Part shown: positions 52,788 to 61,834 of the stretch, in pieces
Layout of the letters: every line of letters begins with the position of its first letter
How positions within the stretch are numbered: position 1 is the first letter of the stretch
From: Myxococcota bacterium
GTDB lineage: Bacteria; Myxococcota; XYA12-FULL-58-9; JALHOP01
Length of the DNA stretch: 64,000 bases
Direction: 5' to 3'
Assembly (NCBI GenBank): GCA_022842935.1
Contig: JALHOP010000019.1
Coordinates: forward strand, 35,267-99,266
Program-made: the position numbers and the translations under genes
Notes under the pieces: model-generated
Database searches by the model: none
Told to the model about the DNA's origin: nothing
Seen by the model: the letters and a program-made list of their open reading frames with translations, nothing else

Positions 52788-54146
52788 GTGAGGAGGAAAG
52801 TTGTGTCAACCCGCAGCCCAGCGGGACACCTGATAGCGATCGTTTCGTTCCTGGCTCTCCAGATCGCCGCGTGCATGAGCCGCAGCGGCTTCGATGGGCA
52901 GCCGGTGGTGCCCGATGTTGACCCTTGTCTGGCCGAGGAGGCTTGCGACAACGGTGTTGACGACGACTGTGACGGTTTGCTCGACGAAGGTTGCATCAGC
53001 GGCTGCGGGGCGCTCACGAGCCTTCGGGACGACTTCGATGACGCAACTCCAGGCTCCGGGTGGGAGGTCCGCACGACCGGCGCGACCGCCACCGAGGCCG
53101 ACGGCGTGCTCACACTCCGGCCCACCGCAGCAAACGGTAGCGCCACGTACTACTCGAGTGAGGTGCTTGCCATCGCGGGGGGCGTCGTCACCCTCCAGGT
53201 CGTCGAGATGGTCGACACCGCGAGCAGCGCCCGCTTCATGCTCACGCTTGTACGCAACGGGGCTGGGTACCTAAACCTTCGCCAGACGCAGGGCGCGCTG
53301 ATCGTCGAGCAGGGGACCTTTGCGGGAGACTACATTGCGCTTGCGACCCTGCCGTACGACCCCGAGGCCCACCGCTGGTGGCGCTTCGTCTTCGATACGT
53401 CCCAGGGTGCCGCCGAGGTGAGCCCCGACGGCCTGACGTGGACCCAGCTCGCGGTATTCTCGCTGACCTTTCCGGCCGACGTCGTGCACGTCGGATTGGT
53501 GGCGGAGGCCGCCGATGCGGTGTCGCCGGGCCAGGCGCGGGTTGCCGACTTCAACGGCGCGGGCAGCGGCGCACTTTCGAACTGTCCCATCGACGCGCTC
53601 GCCGACGACTTCGACGATGGCGTGATCGGGCCCCTCTGGGACCGCAGCTTCACGAGCGGCGGCGCGATTCTGGTCGAATCTGCCGGGGACGTCGTGCTGA
53701 CCCCCGCCGCAGGCCTCACCGGCGGCGCCGGGCTCTTTTCGAGCAATCGCTACGACCTGCGCGGTCGCTCCATCACGGCGCGCGTCACCCAGGTGCTGGC
53801 CCCGAGCACCTCCACCGACAGTGTCCTTCGCGTCACTTCGGGGGCCAGCGAAGCCTTTTTTCTTGTACGCAATAACAGACTCGTCGCCTTGGTGGCACAA
53901 AACGGCTCAAACGTCCTGGCGGATGTCGCCTACAGCGCGGCCCAGCATCGATGCTGGCGCTTCCGCGAGAGCGGCGGCACCCTTTTCTGGGAGACGGCGG
54001 GCGGGACCTGTACGACCTTTGCGACGCTTGCAAGCACCCCGGCGGGCTTCGACCTAGGCTCGGTTGCAGTCGTCATCTTCGCGCAGGCCCTTGCTGGCGT
54101 TCCAAACCCCGGCAGCATGCATGTCGAGAGCCTCACCATCCCGTAG
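52788..54146 (+). CDS. MopE-type metal-motif lipoprotein
   Basis: 452 residues. The signal HLIAIVSFLALQIAAC is a lipoprotein one. CDNGVDDDCDGLLDEGC is the putative metal-binding motif (MopE family) of Myxococcota surface proteins. Two similar jelly-roll-like domains follow, each opening with LxDDFDD (SLRDDFDDATPGSGWEVRTTG and ADDFDDGVIGPLWDRSF), so the C-terminal part is an internal duplication. Divergent from the S8 gene. Surface display is well supported; ligand unknown. Confidence 0.82.
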   Translation: MRRKVVSTRSPAGHLIAIVSFLALQIAACMSRSGFDGQPVVPDVDPCLAEEACDNGVDDDCDGLLDEGCISGCGALTSLRDDFDDATPGSGWEVRTTGATATEADGVLTLRPTAANGSATYYSSEVLAIAGGVVTLQVVEMVDTASSARFMLTLVRNGAGYLNLRQTQGALIVEQGTFAGDYIALATLPYDPEAHRWWRFVFDTSQGAAEVSPDGLTWTQLAVFSLTFPADVVHVGLVAEAADAVSPGQARVADFNGAGSGALSNCPIDALADDFDDGVIGPLWDRSFTSGGAILVESAGDVVLTPAAGLTGGAGLFSSNRYDLRGRSITARVTQVLAPSTSTDSVLRVTSGASEAFFLVRNNRLVALVAQNGSNVLADVAYSAAQHRCWRFRESGGTLFWETAGGTCTTFATLASTPAGFDLGSVAVVIFAQALAGVPNPGSMHVESLTIP

Positions 54147-54190
54147 CTTCGAGCGCACCCAATCGTGTCCTGCGGCCGATATTTCGGGTG

Positions 54191-55093
54191 ATGCGCGTCG
54201 ACGCCCAGGATCGAGCCCACCGCCATGCGCTGTCGCCCGATCAGTGCGACGCGGTCGTGGGTGCGGTTCAGTCGGCCGCGCCGACCTACCGCTGGCTCGA
54301 CGCAACCATCATCCACGACGAGTCCAAGCGGCCCGGTCTCTTGCGCGAAGCATTCGGATCGAGCCGTCACCCCGAGCGGGTCTTCCAATACAGCTTCCTG
54401 ATTCCACCGGGCGCCGAGGGCAAGACGGGGCTCCTCGCGCACCTTCAAGGCAAGCTCGCTGCGCTGGGCGTCAATGTTTGCGACGCGGGCGGCGCCGTCC
54501 TCATCGGTGAGGGGAACGTCGACAAGAGACACGCGCTCCATGAATACGCGGCGCACCTAGGGGTGCCGGCGGCCGCTATCGCGAAGTTCGGTGACAAGGC
54601 TGGGCCAGACGGCAATGACAAGCACCTGGTGGGGCCTAACGCCTACAACGTCGGCAAAGACGACCCTGCGTGTCCGCACGTCGACAACCGTGGCCGTGGG
54701 CGGTTTGCCGCTGGGACCGTCGAGATCGCCAACGGCATCGTCGATGGCATCGTGGCGGCTAAGGCGGCAGGACGAGTGCCAAGCACCCGCGCCCTGATGT
54801 TCGACTTCGACGGCACGCTGACCATGCACGGCGAGGGCCTGCATGCCGACGCCATGGCTCTCTTGTTGCGCTTGCTCGATCACGGCATCGACTTTGCGAT
54901 TTGTACCGGACGTGGGCCTGCCATCTTTCCCATGCTCATCGAGCAAATGGCCGATGCCGGCGCTAGCGAGGCGGCGATGTGTAGGACCATGACGCTGTTC
55001 ATGTTCAACGGCGCGCGCTGGGTCGAGAGCCAGGAGCTTGCGGAAATATTGGGGAAACGTCGTAAGCAACTCGAGGCGTCTTCCGGCCGATGA
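54191..55093 (+). CDS. HAD phosphatase, apparently circularly permuted
   Basis: About 300 residues. The motifs of HAD superfamily type II enzymes are present but in rotated order. The N-terminal half has the cap region and the C-terminal motifs: VDKRHALHEYAAHLG (Lys) and FGDKAGPDGNDKHLVG at about residue 133, similar to phosphomannomutase GDKxxPGGND. The second half has the motifs normally first: LMFDFDGTLT (nucleophile, about 205), ICTGRG (about 238) and the FNGARW turn (about 273). The start at ATG 54191 is approximate (GTG 54188 also possible). A phosphosugar phosphatase is likely if the fold closes. Confidence 0.7.
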   Translation: MRVDAQDRAHRHALSPDQCDAVVGAVQSAAPTYRWLDATIIHDESKRPGLLREAFGSSRHPERVFQYSFLIPPGAEGKTGLLAHLQGKLAALGVNVCDAGGAVLIGEGNVDKRHALHEYAAHLGVPAAAIAKFGDKAGPDGNDKHLVGPNAYNVGKDDPACPHVDNRGRGRFAAGTVEIANGIVDGIVAAKAAGRVPSTRALMFDFDGTLTMHGEGLHADAMALLLRLLDHGIDFAICTGRGPAIFPMLIEQMADAGASEAAMCRTMTLFMFNGARWVESQELAEILGKRRKQLEASSGR

Positions 55094-55117
55094 GTCTCCC
55101 TCTCGGGAGGCGTGTGC

Positions 55118-56755
55118 GTGGCCGACCCCATCTCCGACATCATGGTCTCGAGGACGGCTGCGGGCTCTACCGCAGCTTCGCCCAGCGATCCGTCGAGCGA
55201 CGTGGGAACCGATGTCGGCTCGCACGTTGGTTCCCCGTTCCATACCGGCGCCGACGTGGTTGAGGTTCGGCGACCGCCCAGGACGGCCGTCGACATCCAC
55301 AATCCGTTGACGGCTGCATTGGCCCACTCGCACGCGCCCGCCACCATGTGCAGGACCTCCGCGTGCCGCGACCTGCGCGCCGAAATCCACCGGTTCCTCG
55401 ATGGCGCCGATGTGATTGCAGAGGGTACCGGAGTCGAGGCGAAGCGTGCGCTGCGCTCCGCCGAGCTGGAAGCGGCGGGCATCGATCCTGGATGGGCACG
55501 ACGATTCGTCAACGAGGCCAACGTCGAAGAAGCCGACCTGCGCCATCAGCTCGAGCTATGGCGCGCGGCTTGCGGCGAGTATCGCCGCCGTGAGCTCGAG
55601 TCGACGGCCGACCCGGCAGAGGTCCCCAGCACTGGTCCCCGGATTGCACCGACTCCGCTGCAGCGGAGCCGCATCGCAAGCCCCGGTAAGCTCTCGACCG
55701 CGGATGCGACGTCCGTGCGCCGCGACCTGCGGGCGCTCGGTTTCGCCACGGGTGCTCGAGGCTCTTCGGGTGCCTGGGATGCGGACGCCTTCGAGGGCTA
55801 CAAAGACTTCGTCGAGCGCGCCGTTCGCGCCAAGCAGTTGACGCCCGAGCAGGCCCACTCAGGACGTGCCGTGGACCGCGCTGCGGTGCGTACTCTATTG
55901 CGGAATGCCGCGCGAGCCCCGGAGGCCGAGCCGGCACTGCGCGCAACCCCAGCTCAAGCCACCATCGCGAGCACCGTTGCTCCGGAGTTCACGATGGTGC
56001 GTGAGCGCAACCGCTCGGTGCGTCGCGCCACAGGCCATCGCAACAGCCCCGAAGACGTCGAACGCGTGCAGCGGGCTTTGCTCGCGCGTGGTTTTTACAT
56101 CGACGAAACGCAGCTGCGCACTTACGACGCAACAACGCAGGCCGCCGTGCAGCTCTACAACGCCGCCTATCGCGGGCTGCATGAACGCGCGGGTGGCTCG
56201 GCGACCCTGGTGCCTGGCGCGATGATGACGCGTTCGCTGTTCGGCACGCCCGAAGAGACTCCCCATCTCGTCGACGGTCCGCGCTGGGGCGAGCTGCAGT
56301 CCGACCCCTCGATCGGCCTGCGCAACTACCACACGCCGACGCCGGGCGCGTACGTGACCAGCTGGGGTACGCAGCGCGCGCGCCAGTTCGTCATCGACTT
56401 CGCGCGTAATCTACGCACCATTCGCGCCGACTCCGAGGTGCTCGCCAACGACAACAGTCTTCGTGAGGGCGGGCCGCACCCGTTTCACGCGGGGCATGAG
56501 GTCGGCATGGAGCTCGATTTCACCCACCCGGATCAGGCCGAAGGGCAGACGCGCGCGGAGTGGCTCGAGGAGCGCAAGCAAGAGCTTCTCGCCATGCAGC
56601 CGTTCGCGAGTAGCGTCGCTTTCATCTATTCGTCGAACCCAGAGCTCGTGACCTACGGCCGCAGTCTTGGCTTTACGATGTTCCAGATCGGCGGACACCG
56701 CATGCACTACCACGTCGGCATCAGGAGCTGGACGGGCGATTTGGCGCGCCGCTAG
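55118..56755 (+). CDS. MepA-like murein endopeptidase, no signal peptide
   Basis: 545 residues from GTG 55118 (GGGAGG seven bases upstream). A Thr/Ser/Val-rich head and a helical region (AEIHRFLDGADVIAEG, ADLRHQLELWRAACG) precede a peptidoglycan-binding domain (RNSPEDVERVQRALLARGFYID). The C-terminal domain has LREGGPHPFHAGHEVGMELDF (metal-binding HxxxH-type MepA motif, about 450-470) and GGHRMHYHVGI (about 525-535). These match penicillin-insensitive murein endopeptidase (M74/M15-like). The protein would cleave cross-links in peptidoglycan but has no classical export signal. Follows the HAD gene by 24 bp. Confidence 0.85.
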   Translation: MADPISDIMVSRTAAGSTAASPSDPSSDVGTDVGSHVGSPFHTGADVVEVRRPPRTAVDIHNPLTAALAHSHAPATMCRTSACRDLRAEIHRFLDGADVIAEGTGVEAKRALRSAELEAAGIDPGWARRFVNEANVEEADLRHQLELWRAACGEYRRRELESTADPAEVPSTGPRIAPTPLQRSRIASPGKLSTADATSVRRDLRALGFATGARGSSGAWDADAFEGYKDFVERAVRAKQLTPEQAHSGRAVDRAAVRTLLRNAARAPEAEPALRATPAQATIASTVAPEFTMVRERNRSVRRATGHRNSPEDVERVQRALLARGFYIDETQLRTYDATTQAAVQLYNAAYRGLHERAGGSATLVPGAMMTRSLFGTPEETPHLVDGPRWGELQSDPSIGLRNYHTPTPGAYVTSWGTQRARQFVIDFARNLRTIRADSEVLANDNSLREGGPHPFHAGHEVGMELDFTHPDQAEGQTRAEWLEERKQELLAMQPFASSVAFIYSSNPELVTYGRSLGFTMFQIGGHRMHYHVGIRSWTGDLARR

Positions 56756-56788
56756 GCTCACGGCTTGGGGCTACGCCACGCCTAGCGC

Positions 56789-57208
56789 TTACGCGGCGTA
56801 GAAAAGCTGGAAGTTGACGCCCGTCGACCGGACGGATTCTAGAACGTCGACGAATGTCCGCAATTCTTCGGTTGCGTCGGATTGATGCGATGGCCAGTCG
56901 CTGAATTCCTGAGGGTGGTCGGCAATGTAGGCGATGAGGCGACGCCCCCACGCGATCCCATCATCGCAGGAAAACCATGGTGACTTGTCGGGCGACCAGT
57001 GCTCGTGCAGGTGCGGCGGCATGGCGTCGAGCACATCGGACCACTCGCCTTCGCTGACGCCGACCATGTCATCTAGTGTGCAAAGGCCAAGGCTGGTCGC
57101 GACCCTGTTAATTCGATCGTCCAGAACGACATTGAATTCAACGGCACCCGCGGCTTCCATCAGTTCACGTTCATGCGAGGAATCGAAACGCAAATAGATC
57201 GCGGGCAT
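56789..57208 (-). CDS. Acidic hypothetical protein of lower GC, immunity-like
   Basis: 139 residues with no signal. Composition is acidic and His/Trp-rich (HEHWSPDKSPWF, WPSHQSDATEEL), and the DNA is visibly less GC-rich than its neighbours. Such short, acidic, alpha+beta proteins near exported hydrolases are often immunity proteins, but no family is recognised, so this is only a suggestion. Convergent with the MepA-like gene, 33 bp apart. Confidence 0.6.
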   Translation of the reverse strand: MPAIYLRFDSSHERELMEAAGAVEFNVVLDDRINRVATSLGLCTLDDMVGVSEGEWSDVLDAMPPHLHEHWSPDKSPWFSCDDGIAWGRRLIAYIADHPQEFSDWPSHQSDATEELRTFVDVLESVRSTGVNFQLFYAA

Positions 57209-57287
57209 GGCAACCTTCGCGCACGTGTACAGCGAAGAGGTAAACGGAACACCAACCGACGCCGTTGCCTTTCGCCGCGTGTGCTAG

Positions 57288-58715
57288 CTACGACATCAGG
57301 CCTGGCGCCGTGCCGGTGTATTTCTCGTCGCCGAAGTGGTTCACCTCGATGCCGAACATCTGTGCGATCGAGGTGAGCACCTGGTTGTGTGCTGTCTGGT
57401 CGCGGAAGGGGTCGGTGGTCGGGCAATTGCCATAGACGCCAGAGCAACGTGGCTCGGCGCTGGTGCTATAGCGGATATGCCGCCCGGTGACGAAGGCGCC
57501 GGCGCCGCCGCCCGCCATGATCATCGGGATGTTGATCGAGCTGTGCATCGACGGATCGCCGAGCTCGTTGCCCCAGAGGACGACGGTGTTGTCGAGCACC
57601 GTGCCGCCCTGCGGATCCTGGATGGCGTCGAGCCGCGCGAAGAGCTCGGCCACCTTGGTGGTGTACCAGCGCTGCAGCTGGATGAGCTTCATTGCCGCCG
57701 CGTTGGTGCCGCTCGCCAGGTGCGCGAGCCCGTCGTGCATATCGCCGGTGAGGCCGATCCAGGGCATGGGCGCTGGGTCGCCGCCCTGCAAGAACTGGAA
57801 GCTGATGACGCGCGTCAGATCGCACGCGAACGTTTGCGCGATGATGTCGAACTGCAGGTCGACGAGCGCAGGGATGTTGTCCACGGCGCGCGGGTCCAGG
57901 CTACCTCCGCTGATGAGACCGGGGTCGCAGCTCGCGCCAGCGCTACTGCCGCTCTTGGGCCCGCCGAGTCGGCGCTCGATAGCCGCGAGCGCCTCGATGT
58001 GGTGTTCGAGCTTTTGGCGCTCGAGACCCGCGAGGCGCGGGCGGAGTCGGTTCGCTTCACCGTTCAGATAGGTGACCAGGGCGAGCTTGCGTCTACTCTC
58101 CGCTGTCGCGGCTGGGTCTGGGGGAGTGGTGCCGCCTCCGGGGGGAACGACGCCGTCGAAGAGCATCGGATAGATGGCAGCGGGATCGATGAGGCTCTGC
58201 ACGCGCCCGCCCGACGCATTGAAGATCATCGAGTTGGCGTTCGTTGTCCCACCCAACCGAAAGACGCCGAGGGAGAGGGTGTCGCGCGGGCAAATTCCAG
58301 CCAGGTGCTCGCCTACTACCTGATCGATCGACGGGCCGGTGGGGTAGACTTCACTTCCGCGCGGTGCGGGTGCCGTGCCCGTGAGAAAGGTGCAGTGGCC
58401 GTAGTCGTGGCCAGTCGTCGCTTTCTCGTAGAGCACCTTGTAGTCGACCCCGTCGAGGACGACGATCTTGTTCTTGAAGGGCTGCAGCGGCCCCAACATC
58501 GAGTTGGCGTAGTCGATGTTGAAATCGGTCCCGACTGCCTGAGGGCGCCAGAAGTTGATGAGGTTGCCGTGCGGCGACATGAGAATGAGCAGACGACGCG
58601 GTCGCGCGCTCTGCGCATGCACAATCGAGCTCTCGAGCAGACGCGCGAAAGGCAGCGCGAGGCTCACCGAGCCCATGGTCTTCAAGAACGAGCGGCGTGA
58701 CGGCTTGCGTCGCAT
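57288..58715 (-). CDS. DUF1552 protein, Tat-exported
   Basis: 475 residues. Twin-arginine signal (RRSFLKTMGSVSLALPFARLL). The family blocks LILMSPHGNLINFWRP, TGHDYGHCTFLTGT, SIDQVVGEHLAG and the C-terminal YGNCPTTDPF are typical of DUF1552, which always accompanies DUF1592-type proteins. Abuts the DUF1592 gene (stop and start adjacent at 58715/58716). Reaction unknown. Confidence 0.9.
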   Translation of the reverse strand: MRRKPSRRSFLKTMGSVSLALPFARLLESSIVHAQSARPRRLLILMSPHGNLINFWRPQAVGTDFNIDYANSMLGPLQPFKNKIVVLDGVDYKVLYEKATTGHDYGHCTFLTGTAPAPRGSEVYPTGPSIDQVVGEHLAGICPRDTLSLGVFRLGGTTNANSMIFNASGGRVQSLIDPAAIYPMLFDGVVPPGGGTTPPDPAATAESRRKLALVTYLNGEANRLRPRLAGLERQKLEHHIEALAAIERRLGGPKSGSSAGASCDPGLISGGSLDPRAVDNIPALVDLQFDIIAQTFACDLTRVISFQFLQGGDPAPMPWIGLTGDMHDGLAHLASGTNAAAMKLIQLQRWYTTKVAELFARLDAIQDPQGGTVLDNTVVLWGNELGDPSMHSSINIPMIMAGGGAGAFVTGRHIRYSTSAEPRCSGVYGNCPTTDPFRDQTAHNQVLTSIAQMFGIEVNHFGDEKYTGTAPGLMS

Positions 58716-60680
58716 TTACTGCCCCTGCGCCGCGCGACGGCGGATGAAGTTGTCGGAGCTGACCATGTTGAGGACGAGCTCACGGATGTTGGTGTCGTTG
58801 GCCTTGAAGGTCTCCGTCGACTGATTGATGCCGCAGACGTCGTCCACGGTCTCGGTGTGACCCTGCGAAAAACGGGTGAACTGTGTGACGAAGCAGTTCT
58901 TGGCCTCTTCGCTCGAGGTGAGCAGGCGGGCGAGCTCGGCTCCGCCGTTGAAGTCGCGTGAAACGCCGTCGGCGCCGTCGAGGTAGCCTGAGCTATCGAC
59001 GGGGCGACCGTTTTCGACCTCGCGGGCACGGCCGATCCCGTCGTAGCGTTCGAAGCCGAAGCCGATCGGGTCAATGAGCGCGTGGCACGAAGCGCACGCC
59101 GGCTGGCTCGTGTGCGCCGCAAACCGCTCGCGCGTCGTCTGGGCGGGGTCGGCGGGCGGCACCACGATGACGTTGACGTTGGGCGGTGGCGGCAACTGCT
59201 GGCAGAGGATGTTTTGGCGGACGAACTTACCACGGAAAACAGGACCACTCTGGTCGGCGTGAGCATAGAGCGCAAGCACCGACGCCTGCGTGATGATGCC
59301 TGCGCGGTCAGCGGCAGGCAGGTCCGCGCGCACTAGGGCTGGGCCGCCGGGCGCGCTGACACCGTAGAGGTTTGCGAGCTCATCGTTCACGTACGAATAC
59401 GGCGCGCTCATCAGGGCCGTGTAGGTGCCCTCGTTGTCGAAAACGACGCTCTCGACGAAGGTCTCGGTCTCCGCCTGCATGGCGTCGCGCAACGTGTCAG
59501 TGAACTGCGGGTAGGCCGTCGTGTCCTTTTCGAGGTGAGAAAGCTCGGTGAGACCCAGCCACTCGATCACGAAGCGCACCATGCGACGGCGACCACCCGG
59601 ACTGTCGATGAGGCGTTCGGCTTCGGCGCGCCGTACGTCCGCTTTCGCGAGCTCGGCGCCATCGGCTGCGACCGCACGGAGCTGCTCATCGGGTGGTGCC
59701 CCGGTGAGCGTGTAGGCGAGGCTGGTCGCGATCTCGTCGGTCGTGAGGGTCGATACACCGACGTCTTCGGAGCCCAGCTCAGAACGATAGAGCGTCTGCG
59801 GCGCTTGCACGATGCCCTGGGCGAGCAGCGAAATGCCGTCCGCATAAGCCCCCGTGTCGCGTCCAATGTCGTAGAGGGTCATGAGGCTCGTGACCTCGGC
59901 GTCGGTCGGTGGCCTGCGAAACATCTTCTCGGCGAAGCTCCGAGCGAAGCGTCTCGCGCAGTCACGTTCCTGACAGCCATTCTGGGGGGCGAGCTCGGCG
60001 AGACGGGCGACCACCCTGGCACCGACGGTCTCGCCGACGGCCATGTACTGCTCGGTGGTCACATCGCTCACGTCGAGGACTGCCGAGTTATTCGAGAAAC
60101 CATAGACGCGTTCGTCCGCGCTAATGCGGCTCGCGACGTCGACGGGCTCACCCAACGCCGCTTCGATGCTCGTCTGATACTCGCTCGGGGTGAGGCGCCA
60201 GAGGCGAGCGGGTAAGACGGCGACCTCGTCGCAGCGCTTGGTCTCGGAGCAGATGGTGGGGTCGGCAAGGATGGCCGCCATGCGCTCCAAGGCTCGGACG
60301 CCAACCGAGCCGCGCTCGAGGACAACGCCGCCGCCGTGGTTGAGCTCACCGATGGGCTTCGCCAAGAGCAGCGATTTCCCCTTGTAGTCGATCTTGGCGA
60401 CCTGACGGACGAGCTCGAGGTTGTAGGCGAGATCTTCTTGGCTAATCGTTTCGTTCTCTTTGGGGGTGCGCAGCTTCATGCGCGTCGAAGCCGCGATGCC
60501 GTCGGAGTAGTGGCAGGTGGCACAGGTGTCGGCCATGACCGGCGTCCAGACCTGCTCTTCGAAGAACTGCTGCGGGGAGGTGCAGCGGTCGAGTCCCGTC
60601 TCCGAGATTTTGCCGTCGCAGGCGGCCATGCCGACGAGCGCGATGATGCCGAGCGCGGCTGGGGTCCGTTTGAACATCAT
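58716..60680 (-). CDS. DUF1592/DUF1588 cytochrome-type protein
   Basis: 654 residues with a Sec signal or lipoprotein-like start (ALGIIALVGMAAC). An N-terminal CATCHYSDG haem site and the long DUF1587-1592-1588-1585 region follow: YQTSIEAALGEPVDVA, FARSFAEKMFRRPPTDAEV, LDEXL-like stretches, ASCHALIDPIGFGFERYDGIG near the C-terminus and FTRFSQGHTETVDD at the end. ASCHALIDP is the second haem-type site. Forms the classic DUF1592-DUF1552 operon. Probably a multihaem oxidoreductase of the periplasm. Confidence 0.92.
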   Translation of the reverse strand: MMFKRTPAALGIIALVGMAACDGKISETGLDRCTSPQQFFEEQVWTPVMADTCATCHYSDGIAASTRMKLRTPKENETISQEDLAYNLELVRQVAKIDYKGKSLLLAKPIGELNHGGGVVLERGSVGVRALERMAAILADPTICSETKRCDEVAVLPARLWRLTPSEYQTSIEAALGEPVDVASRISADERVYGFSNNSAVLDVSDVTTEQYMAVGETVGARVVARLAELAPQNGCQERDCARRFARSFAEKMFRRPPTDAEVTSLMTLYDIGRDTGAYADGISLLAQGIVQAPQTLYRSELGSEDVGVSTLTTDEIATSLAYTLTGAPPDEQLRAVAADGAELAKADVRRAEAERLIDSPGGRRRMVRFVIEWLGLTELSHLEKDTTAYPQFTDTLRDAMQAETETFVESVVFDNEGTYTALMSAPYSYVNDELANLYGVSAPGGPALVRADLPAADRAGIITQASVLALYAHADQSGPVFRGKFVRQNILCQQLPPPPNVNVIVVPPADPAQTTRERFAAHTSQPACASCHALIDPIGFGFERYDGIGRAREVENGRPVDSSGYLDGADGVSRDFNGGAELARLLTSSEEAKNCFVTQFTRFSQGHTETVDDVCGINQSTETFKANDTNIRELVLNMVSSDNFIRRRAAQGQ

Positions 60681-60748
60681 GGGTGCGAGGCCACTAAGCC
60701 AATACGGTACGTTTCACAACCCTTGGCAGGATCGTTCGACGTTTTGCC

Positions 60749-60913
60749 TTAGCGGGCCCGAAACGACCGCCAGCGCTTGCATTGGCCTCCGAGCTGCCAG
60801 TCGTAACCGATGGAACCATCATCCGCCAGGCAGGTTGGCTTGCCTGGACGCTGCTTCGCCTTAGCCCGCTCGAGAAAGCCGGCGAAAAACTTCAGGACCG
60901 CACGAACACTCAC
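60749..60913 (-). CDS. Possible small protein of 54 residues
   Basis: An open frame from GTG 60913 to TAA 60749 encodes VRAVLKFFAGFLERAKAKQ, then KPTCLADDGSIGYDWQLGG and a short basic end. Codon use favours GC at third positions and no gene on either strand competes for the space (60681-60949). No ribosome site is clear. Two cysteines. Low confidence because it is short. Confidence 0.4.
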   Translation of the reverse strand: MSVRAVLKFFAGFLERAKAKQRPGKPTCLADDGSIGYDWQLGGQCKRWRSFRAR

Positions 60914-60949
60914 GTGGGGTAGCAGGGCGGGGCAGTGACGCTTCAGGGG

Positions 60950-61822
60950 TCAGGTGCCCTCGTCTCGCAGCGCCATCCAAACGGCCTTCATCTCGGCCGG
61001 CGTGAAGTTCTTCGTCGTGCCCCAAGGCATTTCATTGGGGTTCATGATGCCGCCACTCTTGCGCTTGCCTTGGCGAAGGGCCGCTTCGAGCTCATCGAAG
61101 GTCCACGACGCCATGGCGGACGGAGAGATGTCGGCCGAGATTGGCGCGCCCGGATGGGTAGCAATGCCGCCCTTGAGCGCGGGGCCATGACAGCCGTGAC
61201 AGACAGCGACGAGATAGGCGCCGTACGCCTTGGTCTCGCCGGGCTCTGGGGTCGTCTCCGGTGCCTTCCGGTCAGCTGCAAGCTCGGCGGCGAAGATTGG
61301 CGCTCCCATGAGACCAAGCACGACGCTCCCCAGCGCCGTGAGACGGGTTGGCTGGACGTCGCGGTCGATGGCGGGGACTTGGGATAGATAGCTGACCACG
61401 GCCGCCAGATCGTCGTCGGAGATCTTGCCGAGCTCTTCGGACGGCATGGCGAGAAGCGAGCGGCCGTCGCGATGCACGCCGTACGCGATGGCGCGCATCC
61501 AATCGTCACCATGGTAGTCCCGCACGACGCCGCCTTTCCCCGAGGTGATGTTGGGCGGAGCCATGACGAACATGGGATCCTCCTCCATGACCTGGCCCCC
61601 GAAGTCGCTGCCGTGGCATTCGGCGCAGCCACCGATCGTCCGGGCGATGTGCTCGCCACGGGCGAGGGTGTCTGGGTCATCAGCGGTCTTGACCACGAAG
61701 GAGGGAGGGCTGTGCTTTTTGTCGCGCCGCGCCGCGAAACGCATGTAGCCAGTCATCGCGGTCGCGGCGACCATGATGGCAAGACCCAGAACGGTGAAAC
61801 CGACGACGCGCGATGCCCGCAT
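60950..61822 (-). CDS. Membrane-anchored di-haem cytochrome c
   Basis: 290 residues. The N-terminal helix (VVGFTVLGLAIMVAATAMTGYM) anchors or signals. Two CxxCH haem sites are seen: GCAECHGSDFGG (about residue 65) and VCHGCHGPALKGG (about 212), each followed by distal Met regions (LLAMPSEELGKISDDDLAAVVSYL; MPWGTTKNFTPAEMKAVW). This is a duplicated class I cytochrome c typical of alcohol dehydrogenase or oxidase partners. Same strand as the flavoprotein 12 bp upstream (start of neighbour's stop at 61835), so co-transcribed; it could accept electrons from it. Confidence 0.92.
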   Translation of the reverse strand: MRASRVVGFTVLGLAIMVAATAMTGYMRFAARRDKKHSPPSFVVKTADDPDTLARGEHIARTIGGCAECHGSDFGGQVMEEDPMFVMAPPNITSGKGGVVRDYHGDDWMRAIAYGVHRDGRSLLAMPSEELGKISDDDLAAVVSYLSQVPAIDRDVQPTRLTALGSVVLGLMGAPIFAAELAADRKAPETTPEPGETKAYGAYLVAVCHGCHGPALKGGIATHPGAPISADISPSAMASWTFDELEAALRQGKRKSGGIMNPNEMPWGTTKNFTPAEMKAVWMALRDEGT

Positions 61823-61834
61823 GCGCGGCGTGTT

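Noticed and set aside
57336..58700. 454-residue frame on the plus strand opposite the DUF1552 gene
   Set aside because: Antisense shadow; no motif or signal, and the true gene is well supported.
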